From Marinobacter subterrani (GTDB lineage Bacteria; Pseudomonadota; Gammaproteobacteria; Pseudomonadales; Oleiphilaceae), in contig NZ_LFBU01000001.1 of assembly GCF_001045555.1 (NCBI RefSeq), positions 1,116,001-1,180,000 on the forward strand: DNA of 64,000 bases, written 5' to 3'. A program made the position numbers and the translations under genes. Below, one piece after another: positions 18,870 through 27,112 of the stretch. Within the stretch, counting starts at the first letter, position 1. Each line of letters starts with the position of its first letter. The notes beneath the pieces are model-generated. The model was not told the origin of the DNA. It did not search any database and saw only the letters and a list, made by a program, of their open reading frames with translations.

Positions 18870-19721
18870 ATGAACCATTTGTTTGTAGACAATCTGACCG
18901 TTATTGATTTCGCCTACCTGGACCCGACACGGGGGCTGGTGGGCGAAAGCTGGATTGCGGATGTGGTGCTTGGCGGGGACCTGGACGAGCAGGGAATGGT
19001 GTTCGATTTCAGCAACGTGAAACGCACCATCAAGCGGGTGATCGACGAGCGCGTCGATCACCGACTGGTGATTCCCCGTGGCTACCAGGGATTGTCCTGG
19101 GGCGAGGAACAGCCGGACAGGTTCACCTGGGCCTTGACTGACGGCAGCCAGATTATTCACCGCTCGCCCGACGAAGCCATCGTCTGGTTGTCCGCCGACC
19201 GCGCTGTGCCCTCGGCTGTCGCCACGCTGCTGGAGCAGGAGATCAAGGCGGTGCTGCCGGCGAACGTAACGTCTGTCGAGATCCAGCTCCGGGAAGAAGA
19301 GATTGACGGCGCCTACTACCACTACGTACATGGCCTGAAGAAACACCTCGGCAACTGCCAGCGTATCGCCCACGGCCACCGCTCCCCCATTCGCATTGAC
19401 CGGAACGGGCATCGCGATTACGACCTGGAACGCCGCTGGGCGACGCTCTGGCGGGACGTCTACGTGGGCTCCGAGGAAGACGTGGTGCGGCGTCATGTGG
19501 GCGACGACGGTGTTCGGTACGTGACCTTCGAGTACGAGGCGAACCAGGGCGAGTTTGCGCTGACCCTGCCGGAAGAGCGGGTTTACATGCTGGATACCGA
19601 CACCACGGTTGAGCTGATTGCCGCGCACATGGCCGACAAGCTGAAAGTCGAGTTTCCGACGGACACGATTCGGGTCAAGGCATACGAGGGCGTGGGCAAA
19701 GGCGCGATTGCCGAGCGTTGA
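18870..19721 (+). CDS. QueD/6-pyruvoyltetrahydropterin-synthase-like protein with rearranged motifs
   Basis: A 283-residue protein with T-fold signatures in an unusual order. Residues 42-66 resemble the middle and C-terminal part of QueD (GMVFDFSNVKRTIK and VDHRLVIP). Residues 154-170 carry the part that normally comes first (HGLKKHLGNCQRIAHGH, with putative catalytic Cys163 and zinc ligands His168 and His170). A TTVELIAAHMADKL segment near 245-258 follows. It may be a fusion of two degenerate T-fold units. The ATG at 18870 has GGAAA upstream; a TTG just before it is also in frame. It could act in queuosine/pterin metabolism, but activity is not assured. A strong terminator follows. Confidence 0.72.
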   Translation: MNHLFVDNLTVIDFAYLDPTRGLVGESWIADVVLGGDLDEQGMVFDFSNVKRTIKRVIDERVDHRLVIPRGYQGLSWGEEQPDRFTWALTDGSQIIHRSPDEAIVWLSADRAVPSAVATLLEQEIKAVLPANVTSVEIQLREEEIDGAYYHYVHGLKKHLGNCQRIAHGHRSPIRIDRNGHRDYDLERRWATLWRDVYVGSEEDVVRRHVGDDGVRYVTFEYEANQGEFALTLPEERVYMLDTDTTVELIAAHMADKLKVEFPTDTIRVKAYEGVGKGAIAER

Positions 19722-19741
19722 GTGAACGTGGGGGCAGGCAC

Positions 19742-19769
19742 AAAAAAACCGCCCGAAGGCGGTTTTTTT
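19742..19769. terminator. Bidirectional intrinsic terminator between the QueD-like gene and the tRNA operon
   Basis: AAAAAAACCGCC, loop CGAA, then GGCGGTTTTTTT. The A and T runs on both sides of a short GC stem with a tetraloop let it act on both strands: after the QueD-like gene on the plus strand and after tRNA-Glu on the minus strand. Confidence 0.93.
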
Positions 19770-19805
19770 GATGGCTTTCCGGTGGACTAAACCGTCAAGC
19801 CGTAT

Positions 19806-19881
19806 TGGCGTCCCCTAGGGGGTTCGAACCCCTGTTGCCGCCGTGAAAGGGCGGAGTCCTAGGCCACTAGACGAAGGGGAC
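19806..19881 (-). tRNA. tRNA-Glu (anticodon TTC)
   Basis: A 76-nt cloverleaf read on the minus strand. The acceptor stem is GTCCCCT with AGGGGAC, the anticodon loop CTTTCAC gives TTC, the T arm contains GGTTCGAACC, and the CCA end is encoded. It lies seven bases behind tRNA-Ala and should be cotranscribed with it. Confidence 0.97.
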
Positions 19882-19888
19882 TAGAAAT

Positions 19889-19964
19889 TGGTGGAGCCAA
19901 GCGGGATCGAACCGCTGACCTCAACACTGCCAGTGTTGCGCTCTCCCAGCTGAGCTATGGCCCC
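19889..19964 (-). tRNA. tRNA-Ala (anticodon GGC)
   Basis: A 76-nt cloverleaf on the minus strand. The D arm is AGCTCAGCTGGGAGAGC, the anticodon stem is CAACA/TGTTG around CTGGCAG (anticodon GGC), the T arm contains GGTTCGATCC, and CCA is encoded. It is the first gene of a two-tRNA operon. Confidence 0.97.
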
Positions 19965-19977
19965 TCAACGGCTGCGT

Positions 19978-20006
19978 ATATTAAGGATCCGCCCTATGGG
20001 CGTCAA
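19978..20006 (-). promoter_or_regulatory. Promoter of the tRNA-Ala/tRNA-Glu operon
   Basis: Read on the minus strand, TTGACG (20006-20001) and TAATAT (19983-19978) are 17 bases apart, and the -10 box ends 13 bases before the 5' end of tRNA-Ala. The spacer is GC-rich, as is common for stable-RNA promoters. Confidence 0.7.
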
Positions 20007-20080
20007 CCTTTTGAACACACTTTTTTTCAGTTTTCTGAACATCCTTGTTCAGGCCGCTCACTAATTCACCAAAGCGGTTA

Positions 20081-21562
20081 TCAAACACCCAGTGCGGCGT
20101 ATTCTTTTTCCACTTTCTTGGTTTCTTTCTTGGAGAAGCCACCCAGTATTTCCAGGGCATGGCGCAACCGGGAACGTGTCATGTCCGGTCCGAGCAGGGC
20201 CATGGAGTCCATCACCGACCAGGAGTTGGGTGTTCCGGCGATGGCCACGAAAATAGAGAACATGAAGTCGCCCATTTTCAGGTCCATCGCCTTGGCCAGG
20301 GCCTTGATGTCAGCAAAGATGGTGTCTTTGCTCCAGTGGCGCTGGGCTTCAAGCTTCCAGAGGGTGAACTGCAGTACCCGCCGGATCTGGGACTCTTCCA
20401 GCTTGCCGTGGCCAAAGTCCTCCGGTTTCAGATTGAGCATGCCGGAGAACATGAACTGGGCCATGGGCGCCACATCGGAGAAAACCTCCGCCCTGCCCTT
20501 GATATGGGGCACCAGGGCGCTCAAGGCATCTTCATTGAACCACCACTGGCGCATGCGCTCGATGAACTGCTCTTCGGTCAGCTCATCCCGCAGCCACTGG
20601 CCGTTGAGCCAGCGCAACTTCTCCACATCGAAGACCGGGCCACCCAGAGACACCCGCTGGATATCGAAGTTCTCGATCATCTCGTCCAGGGTGAATTTCT
20701 CCCGCTCGTCGGGCATGGACCAGCCCATGCGCCCCAGATAGTTGGTGACCGCCTCCGGCAGAAACCCCATACGCTCGTAGAAATTGATGCTGGTGGGGTT
20801 CTTGCGCTTGGACAGCTTGCTCTTGTCCGGATTGCGCAGCAGTGGAAGGTGGCAGAGCACCGGCATGTCCCAGCCAAAATACTGGTACAGCAGTTTGTGC
20901 TTGGGCGCCGAGTTGATCCATTCCTCGCCGCGCAGAACGTGGGTTATTTCCATCAGGTGATCATCCACCACGTTGGCCAGGTGATAGGTGGGCATGCCGT
21001 CGGATTTGAGCAGAATCTGGCAGTCCACCTGGGCCCAGTCGATTTCAATCGTACCCCGGAGCATATCGTCGATCTCGCAAATGCCCTCGTCGGGCACTTT
21101 CATGCGAATCACGTAGGGATCGCCAGCATCCAGGCGATGCTTCACCTCCTCCTCCGGCAGCTCCAGATCGCCCTTGATGCCCGGGTTCAGCCCCTGGGCC
21201 TTGCGCTCTTCCCGAATGGCTTCCAGCTCTTCCGGTGTCCGAAAACAATAGAATGCATGGCCGGCGGTGACCAGATCCTCGGCATACTGACGGTAGGAGT
21301 GTTTGCGCTCTGACTGGCGATAGGGGCCATGAGGCCCCCCCACATCGGGGCCCTCATCCCAGTTCAGGCCAAGCCAGCGCAACGCCTTGAGAATGTCCTG
21401 CTCCGATTCCGCCGTGCTCCGGGCCTGGTCGGTGTCTTCAATCCGAAGGATGAACTGGCCGCCGTGCTGACGGGCAAAGCACAGGTTAAACAGGGCCACG
21501 TAGGCGGTACCAACGTGAGGATCACCGGTGGGTGACGGAGCAATTCGGGTACGTACAGTCAT
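20081..21562 (-). CDS. gltX: Glutamyl-tRNA synthetase
   Basis: This class I synthetase of 493 residues charges tRNA-Glu. The HIGH-type motif is in [20 protein letters not shown] at the N-terminus, and the KMSKS-type loop is KLSKRKNP near residue 245. The C-terminal half is the helical anticodon-binding domain. The ATG at 21562 was chosen because [13 protein letters not shown] is the family start and AGGAAGG lies just upstream; the open frame extends another 33 codons without homology. It is transcribed toward the tRNA-Ala/Glu operon on the same strand. I see no clear intrinsic terminator after it. Confidence 0.96.
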   Translation of the reverse strand: MTVRTRIAPSPTGDPHVGTAYVALFNLCFARQHGGQFILRIEDTDQARSTAESEQDILKALRWLGLNWDEGPDVGGPHGPYRQSERKHSYRQYAEDLVTAGHAFYCFRTPEELEAIREERKAQGLNPGIKGDLELPEEEVKHRLDAGDPYVIRMKVPDEGICEIDDMLRGTIEIDWAQVDCQILLKSDGMPTYHLANVVDDHLMEITHVLRGEEWINSAPKHKLLYQYFGWDMPVLCHLPLLRNPDKSKLSKRKNPTSINFYERMGFLPEAVTNYLGRMGWSMPDEREKFTLDEMIENFDIQRVSLGGPVFDVEKLRWLNGQWLRDELTEEQFIERMRQWWFNEDALSALVPHIKGRAEVFSDVAPMAQFMFSGMLNLKPEDFGHGKLEESQIRRVLQFTLWKLEAQRHWSKDTIFADIKALAKAMDLKMGDFMFSIFVAIAGTPNSWSVMDSMALLGPDMTRSRLRHALEILGGFSKKETKKVEKEYAALGV

Positions 21563-21702
21563 GAAACCTTCCTGAAAAATCGGTGGCCGTTTGGTAAACC
21601 CGGCATTATACCGGCCATCGCCGGGTTTCGCATGATCAGAGCGGCATCCGGGATGCGACAAACTATCGGCATGAATAAATTTTGCTGACTCACATCAAAG
21701 TT

Positions 21703-21715
21703 GTTATATTATAAC
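21703..21715 (+). promoter_or_regulatory. Zur operator overlapping the znuA promoter
   Basis: GTTATATTATAAC is a perfect palindrome around a single central base and matches the gammaproteobacterial Zur consensus core GTTATAnTATAAC. It covers a probable -10 box TATATT (21705-21710), 17 bases after a weak -35 TTGCTG (21682-21687). Binding of zinc-loaded Zur would block polymerase. Confidence 0.88.
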
Positions 21716-21746
21716 ATTGCAAATCACTGGAAGGATTCCCCGCCCC

Positions 21747-22637
21747 ATGCACGTTCCCGGAAAAGCACTGTCACTGGCAATGGGTGCCACTGCCCTCTTT
21801 CTCAGCGGCGCCCTGCAGGCCGAAACCCGCATTGTCACTTCCATCAAACCGGTTGAGCTGATTGTCCGTGCTGTTGCTACCGAAGACATGCAGACCACCA
21901 CCCTGGTCCCCCCCGGCTCAAGCCCTCACAACTACACCATGAAACCATCCCAACGGCGCGCCCTGGAAAAGGCCGATGTGATTTTCTGGGTGGGGCCAGA
22001 CATGGAAACCTTTCTGAACCGGCTGCTCGCCGGGCAGGAGTTCAGCAGCCGGACGATTGCGCTGGGGCAGGCAGACCATCAACCGGAAGCCGGGCATGAT
22101 CATGGCATGGGTGAAGACCCCCACATCTGGCTCGATCCGGAACAGGCCGTTGCAATGGCCGAGACCATCCACGACGCCCTCTCCAAGCTTAAAGGCGTTG
22201 ACGAGGCGGCACTGGACCGGAATCTTGAGCAGTTCCGGGCCCGCATCCGCGAAACCGACAGCGCGATTCGTGCCCGACTGGCTCCGGCGCACGAGATCAG
22301 CCTGTTCTCCTATCACAGTGCCTTCACCCGGTTCGCCAACCATTACGACCTGAAACTGGAGGGCGTGCTGACCCTGAACCCGGAACTCTCCCCGGGCGCA
22401 CGCCATATTGCCGAGGTTCAGAACAAGCTGCGCAATGGCCGGCACCCCTGCCTGCTGACCGAGCCCCAGTTCAATCACCAGTGGTGGAAATCGATGACCG
22501 AAGGCATGGACGTCACCTTCAGCACCTGGGACCCTCTGGCAACAGACATCGAGGCAACCGCAAACGGGTACAACGATCTCCAGCACGGCATTGCCGATGC
22601 CGTGCTGAAATGCCTACCAGAGGAGACTCAGCATTAA
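21747..22637 (+). CDS. znuA: Zinc ABC transporter substrate-binding protein
   Basis: A periplasmic cluster A-I solute-binding protein of 296 residues that hands zinc to the ZnuBC transporter. A signal peptide (LSLAMGATALFLSGALQA, cleaved before ETR) is followed by TSIKPVELIVRAV and PPGSSPHNYTMKPSQ with the first zinc His. A short His/Asp loop (HDHGMGEDPH) and SYHSAFTRF with another ligand His follow. The His-rich loop is much shorter than in E. coli ZnuA. The ATG at 21747 has AAGGA upstream; an in-frame TTG at 21717 would precede the signal peptide and is less likely. A Zur box lies in the promoter. No zur, znuB or znuC gene lies in this window. Confidence 0.93.
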   Translation: MHVPGKALSLAMGATALFLSGALQAETRIVTSIKPVELIVRAVATEDMQTTTLVPPGSSPHNYTMKPSQRRALEKADVIFWVGPDMETFLNRLLAGQEFSSRTIALGQADHQPEAGHDHGMGEDPHIWLDPEQAVAMAETIHDALSKLKGVDEAALDRNLEQFRARIRETDSAIRARLAPAHEISLFSYHSAFTRFANHYDLKLEGVLTLNPELSPGARHIAEVQNKLRNGRHPCLLTEPQFNHQWWKSMTEGMDVTFSTWDPLATDIEATANGYNDLQHGIADAVLKCLPEETQH

Positions 22638-23528
22638 CGGAATGGAGGCAATGGCCAGCAGGGTCTGGCCACTGATGATGCCCGCCATCAAAAGAGCGTC
22701 GCCGCCCAGTTGCCGGGCCAGGATGTAAGCCGAGGTGGCGGTGGGCAGAGTCGCCAGCAAAACAGCAACCTGCACCATCAGGCCATCCAGGCCCAACAGA
22801 AACGCAAGCCCGACGGTGATCAGGGGGAAGGCCACCAGCTTCAGAACCGAAGCAACGATAAACGGCATGGACGCCCCTCGTAGCGCCTGCAGTTGCAGCC
22901 CTGCGCCCACCGTCATCAACCCCATTGGCAGGGCCAGGTTACTGAGCGGTTCCAGAATGCCCGCTATCAGCGGGTGAAACCCGATCTCGAAGAAGCTCCA
23001 GACAACCCCGACAACCGAGCCAACAATCAACGGGTTGGTGACAATCGCCCTGAATACCGGCCCGAGCCGGACCGGCCCGTCGGTCGCCACCAGCGAAAAC
23101 ATCAGGATGCAGAGCAGATTGAGCAGTGGCACCATCACCGCCACGGCAATGGCTGTCAGCGACAGGCCCGCATCACCCAGCAGCATCCCCCCTGCAGCCA
23201 GGCCCACGTAGGAATTGAACCGTATGGCGCCCTGGAAGACCGATGAGAACACCGGCCCTCGCCAGCGCCAGATCCATTGCGCCAGAACCAGCACCAGCGT
23301 CATTGCAAGCAGCATGGCCCCAATGAGTAACGCGATATCGCCATAAGCCGATGCCGGCAGCCTGGCCTGCCCGAGCTTGAACACAAGCATGGCCGGAAAC
23401 AGCACGTAGTAGGTAAAGCGCTCGGCCTGGGGCCAGAAATCACCACCGGGAAAATCCAGGCGGCGGAACACATGTCCGAGCATGATAAGGACAAACACAG
23501 GCACCAGGGCCTGAACCATTACCGGCAT
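22614..23528 (-). CDS. AEC family transporter (auxin efflux carrier-like permease)
   Basis: A very hydrophobic protein of 304 residues with about ten predicted helices in two repeats of five. Examples are ALVPVFVLIMLGHVFRRL, TYYVLFPAMLVFKL and the polar GAIRFNSYVGLAAGGMLL, which includes the conserved Asn typical of the family's crossover helix. Members export or import small organic acids such as malate; the substrate here is unknown. Its end overlaps the converging znuA gene by 24 bases, and its start faces the GGDEF/EAL gene across 190 bases. Confidence 0.85.
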   Translation of the reverse strand: MPVMVQALVPVFVLIMLGHVFRRLDFPGGDFWPQAERFTYYVLFPAMLVFKLGQARLPASAYGDIALLIGAMLLAMTLVLVLAQWIWRWRGPVFSSVFQGAIRFNSYVGLAAGGMLLGDAGLSLTAIAVAVMVPLLNLLCILMFSLVATDGPVRLGPVFRAIVTNPLIVGSVVGVVWSFFEIGFHPLIAGILEPLSNLALPMGLMTVGAGLQLQALRGASMPFIVASVLKLVAFPLITVGLAFLLGLDGLMVQVAVLLATLPTATSAYILARQLGGDALLMAGIISGQTLLAIASIPLMLSLLW

Positions 23529-23718
23529 AACAAAAAGCTCCAGCCGCAGTTGGCATCACCGGATACGATCCGAAACGCGTTAAACAGGCTGCGCAGAATA
23601 ACAGACACCGACCACGGCGTCCTGAGGGCCGATTCCGGAGGCAAAAAGAAGCGCTTGCACTTGGAAAAAAAACCGTCAACACTTTGAGCAGATCCCCCAC
23701 GGCAGATCGAGACTCTCC

Positions 23719-26700
23719 TTGACCCATAACCACGATGCCGACGTTGCCAAAGAAGACTTCGGGCCGGCTGCCTCCGCGAATCTGGAAATGCTGCCGCCAG
23801 ACGCTCGCTTTTACAGGCTGACCCAGATTTACCGCGCACTCAGCGAGATCAACCAGGCGATCATTCGCATGAGCGATGAGCGGGAACTCTTCCCCCTGGT
23901 ATGCCGCATCGCGGTTGAATACGGCGGCGTCAATATGGCCTGGATTGGCGTCGTTGAAGAGGGTTCTGAGCACCTCGTTCCTGTCGAGCGTTCCGGCATG
24001 GGCACGGATTACCTCGAATCCCTCCGTATATCCACCCAGCAAGGGAGCGCCGAGGGGCGAGGTCCATCGGCCACAGCCTATCGGGAGAATCGGCCTGTCA
24101 TCGTCAACCAGTTCGCCAACAGCCCGATTACCGCACCCTGGCACGAACGGGCGAAGCGCTTCGGATGGGAAAGCAGCGGGTGCTTTCCCATCCAGAGGAA
24201 CGGCAAGCCATATGCCGTTCTGTCGGTCTACCATCAAGCCGACGACTTCTTTGACAGCGAAACCATCAGCCTGCTCGAGGAGATGGCTCAGGATATCAGT
24301 TTCGCGCTCGACAACTCTGATCGCGAGAATGAACGCCGCGCGGTCCTGGAGGCTCTGCGCGCCAAAGAACAGCACTTTCGCGCTTATTTCGAGCGATCGA
24401 TGCTGGGTATGGCGGCCACCCGACCGGACCGAAGCTGGCTCGAAGCTAACGAAAGCCTCTGCGACATGCTCGGGTATTCCATTGACGAGCTGTGCACCAA
24501 AAACTGGGAAGAGCTCACCTATCCAGAGGATCTGGCACGCAACAATGAGCTGTTCGGGCAACTGCTTGATGGCCGGATCAACGAGTTCGTGATTGAAAAG
24601 CGGTTCATCCGGAAAACCGGCGAACTGATTGATGCGCACCTGGCCGTTCGCGCCGTAAGAAACGAAGATGGCAGCCTGGCCTATGCGGTATCCTTGATTG
24701 AGGACATCACGCACCGAAAACAGGCGGAACGACGCGAGAGCATGCGGCGGCGTATACTCGAGAAGGTCGCCAAAGGTGGCAGCCTGGACGAGATCATGCG
24801 GCAGGTGACCTATGAAGCGGAGGCCATCTATCCAGGCTCCCTGTGCTCGATTCTGGTTGCCGATGAACGGGGGGAGCGACTGCTGAGCGGCGCCGCACCG
24901 AGCCTGCCCGACTTTTTCAACGAGGCCGTGAACGGCATCCCCATCGCCGAAGGTGTGGGTTCCTGCGGCACTGCCGCGTACCTTCGTAGCCGGATTATTG
25001 TTGAGGACATTGCATCCCATCCTTACTGGAAGGATTACAAGGACCTTGCTGCCAAAGTCGGGGTTTCATCCTGCTGGTCGGAACCCGTGCTTTCCGTTTC
25101 CGGCGAAGCACTGGGCACCTTCGGGATCTATCGACGGGAACCCGGATTGCCAGATGACCAGGAAATTGCCCTGATTGAAAGCGCAGCCAACCTGGTCGGC
25201 ATTGCCATCGAACGACAGCGTGCCGAAAAAGAGCTGCACCTCGCCTCGTCCATCTACAGCCACAGTGCCGAAGCCGTCCTGGTCACCGATGCGGACAACA
25301 AGATCATCGCCGTCAACCCGGCCTTCACCAGAATCACCGGGTATACGCTGGCCGATGTCCGTGGCAAAGACCCCTCTGTGCTTCGCTCCGGCAGGCACGA
25401 CCCTGATTTTTACCGGGCAATGTGGCAGGACCTTCTTGGGCATGGGGGATGGCAGGGGGAAATCTGGAATCGGCGAAAAAACGGTGAGACCTTCCCTGCC
25501 TGGCTCACCATCAATGCCATCCGGAATGAAAAGGGAGACATTCAACGATACGTAGCACTGGGCTCGGACATCAGCAACAAAATCCGCTCCGACGAACTTA
25601 TCTGGCGCCAGGCTAATTACGACTTCCTGACGGACCTGCCAAACCGGCACATGTTTCAGGATCGCCTGGAACACGAACTGAGGAAAGCCCGCCGTCACCA
25701 GTCCCTGCTGGCGCTGTTTTTCGTCGATCTTGATCACTTCAAGGATGTCAACGACACCCTGGGGCACACATCGGGTGACCGGCTACTGATCGATGCCGCG
25801 GAGCGAATCTCCCGATGCCTGAGGGAATCTGACACCGTTGCCCGGATGGGCGGCGACGAATTTACCGTGATCCTGCCGGATCTGACAGACCCAGCAGATG
25901 CCGAAGGTGTGGCGACTCACATCATCACCGCTCTGGCGGAGCCCTACGTCATCAATGGTCAGGCACTCTATTTGTCCGCAAGCATTGGCATTACCTTTTA
26001 TCCCGAGGATTCAACCGACGCGGACCAGTTGTTACGGAGCGCAGATCAGGCCATGTACGCTGCCAAGCACGCGGGCCGGAACTGTATTCGTTACTTCACA
26101 AAATCGTTGCACGACTCCGCCCAGAATCGCCTGACACTGATCAACGATATGCGCGTGGCCGTTGCCCAAAAACAGTTTGAACTGTACTTTCAGCCCATTG
26201 TGGACCTTGGTACCGGCAGAGTCGTCAAAGCGGAAGCCTTGATCCGCTGGCACCACCCGGAGCGCGGCATGATAAGCCCGGCCGACTTCATACCTCTGGC
26301 CGAAGAATCCGGGCTCATCGTTGAGATCGGCGACTGGGTTTTCAGAGAGGCTGCAACATGGGCAAAACGATGGAACGACCTTTTCGAGGGCGGCATACAG
26401 GTTTCTGTCAATACCTCTCCAAGCCAATTCCAGAGCGATGCGTTCAAGGTTCCGGAATGGCTGGCGTACCTGCAATCTCTCGATCTGCATGAGAAGTACC
26501 TGAGCATCGAAATCACCGAGGGGCTGCTGTTGAACGCCAGCCAGCAAGTTACCGACAAGTTGCTACGATTCCGGGATGCCGGGATTCAGGTAGCGATTGA
26601 CGACTTTGGGGTTGGCTATTCGGCCCTGTCTTATCTCAAACGGTTTGATATCGATTACCTGAAAATCGACCAGTCTTTCATTCGTAATCTCGGGACAGAA

Positions 26701-26913
26701 GAGAACGACCTGGCCCTCTCCGAAGCCATCGTCATCATGGCGCACAAACTGGGCCTTCAGGTCATTGCCGAAGGCGTGGAAACCGAAACGCAATGCCGTC
26801 TCCTGCTTGATATAGGATGTGACTGCGGCCAGGGCTACCTGTTCTCTCGTCCCCTGCCCGCCGAGGCGTTCGAGACCTTCCTTGGCGGGGCGGGCAAGGC
26901 CGGGTTCAAATGA
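23719..26913 (+). CDS. GAF-PAS-GAF-PAS-GGDEF-EAL cyclic-di-GMP protein
   Basis: This 1064-residue protein has no membrane helix. Domains in order: GAF (about 60-205), PAS (215-330), GAF (345-490), PAS (505-620), GGDEF (635-795) and EAL (805-1060). The cyclase site is intact (ARMGGDEFTVIL), with an RxxD inhibitory site five residues before it (RESD). The EAL site keeps EALIRWHHPE, NTSPSQF, EITEG, DDFGVGYS, LKIDQSF and IAEGVE, so phosphodiesterase activity is also plausible. Four sensory domains suggest that soluble ligands or redox set the balance. The start is TTG at 23719; the next ATG (23788) has no separate ribosome site and removes conserved sequence only slightly. Confidence 0.93.
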   Translation: MTHNHDADVAKEDFGPAASANLEMLPPDARFYRLTQIYRALSEINQAIIRMSDERELFPLVCRIAVEYGGVNMAWIGVVEEGSEHLVPVERSGMGTDYLESLRISTQQGSAEGRGPSATAYRENRPVIVNQFANSPITAPWHERAKRFGWESSGCFPIQRNGKPYAVLSVYHQADDFFDSETISLLEEMAQDISFALDNSDRENERRAVLEALRAKEQHFRAYFERSMLGMAATRPDRSWLEANESLCDMLGYSIDELCTKNWEELTYPEDLARNNELFGQLLDGRINEFVIEKRFIRKTGELIDAHLAVRAVRNEDGSLAYAVSLIEDITHRKQAERRESMRRRILEKVAKGGSLDEIMRQVTYEAEAIYPGSLCSILVADERGERLLSGAAPSLPDFFNEAVNGIPIAEGVGSCGTAAYLRSRIIVEDIASHPYWKDYKDLAAKVGVSSCWSEPVLSVSGEALGTFGIYRREPGLPDDQEIALIESAANLVGIAIERQRAEKELHLASSIYSHSAEAVLVTDADNKIIAVNPAFTRITGYTLADVRGKDPSVLRSGRHDPDFYRAMWQDLLGHGGWQGEIWNRRKNGETFPAWLTINAIRNEKGDIQRYVALGSDISNKIRSDELIWRQANYDFLTDLPNRHMFQDRLEHELRKARRHQSLLALFFVDLDHFKDVNDTLGHTSGDRLLIDAAERISRCLRESDTVARMGGDEFTVILPDLTDPADAEGVATHIITALAEPYVINGQALYLSASIGITFYPEDSTDADQLLRSADQAMYAAKHAGRNCIRYFTKSLHDSAQNRLTLINDMRVAVAQKQFELYFQPIVDLGTGRVVKAEALIRWHHPERGMISPADFIPLAEESGLIVEIGDWVFREAATWAKRWNDLFEGGIQVSVNTSPSQFQSDAFKVPEWLAYLQSLDLHEKYLSIEITEGLLLNASQQVTDKLLRFRDAGIQVAIDDFGVGYSALSYLKRFDIDYLKIDQSFIRNLGTEENDLALSEAIVIMAHKLGLQVIAEGVETETQCRLLLDIGCDCGQGYLFSRPLPAEAFETFLGGAGKAGFK

Positions 26914-26959
26914 TGCCTTCCCTAAATGCCGAGGCACTCTGCCAACTGAAGGTTCGCTT

Positions 26960-27112
26960 TCAATGGCAACCGCTGCCGGCACCGACGTCGAGAGCGAGAC
27001 CGGCTTTCTTGTCGAGCTGCGGGAGCCAGTCGCTGTGGACCTGTTCGAAGGTCCGGGACTGGTATTGGGTGAAGAATCTTTGAGCGTGGCTATTGTAGGG
27101 GGCGTACGTCAT
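26960..27112 (-). pseudogene. 5' remnant of a class I SAM-dependent methyltransferase
   Basis: Fifty codons from an ATG that overlaps the TGA of the helicase gene (ATGA). The sequence runs through an N-terminal helix (HAQRFFTQYQSRTFEQVH) into SAM-binding motif I, LALDVGAGSG, and then stops as CH followed by TGA. Motif I is normally followed by about 150 more residues, so only the front of the gene remains; the rest appears deleted up to the end of the GGDEF/EAL gene. The remnant could still be translated by coupling, but it cannot form a methyltransferase fold. Confidence 0.75.

Noticed and set aside
18714..19628. Upstream extension of the nucleotidyltransferase frame to 504 codons
   Set aside because: The extra part is exactly antisense to the QueD-like gene and lacks homology; the real protein starts near the LAAGASSR signature.
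20035..20052. CTGAACA/TGTTCAG inverted repeat as gltX terminator
   Set aside because: Neither strand has a T run after the stem, and its arms are only 7 bases of mixed composition.
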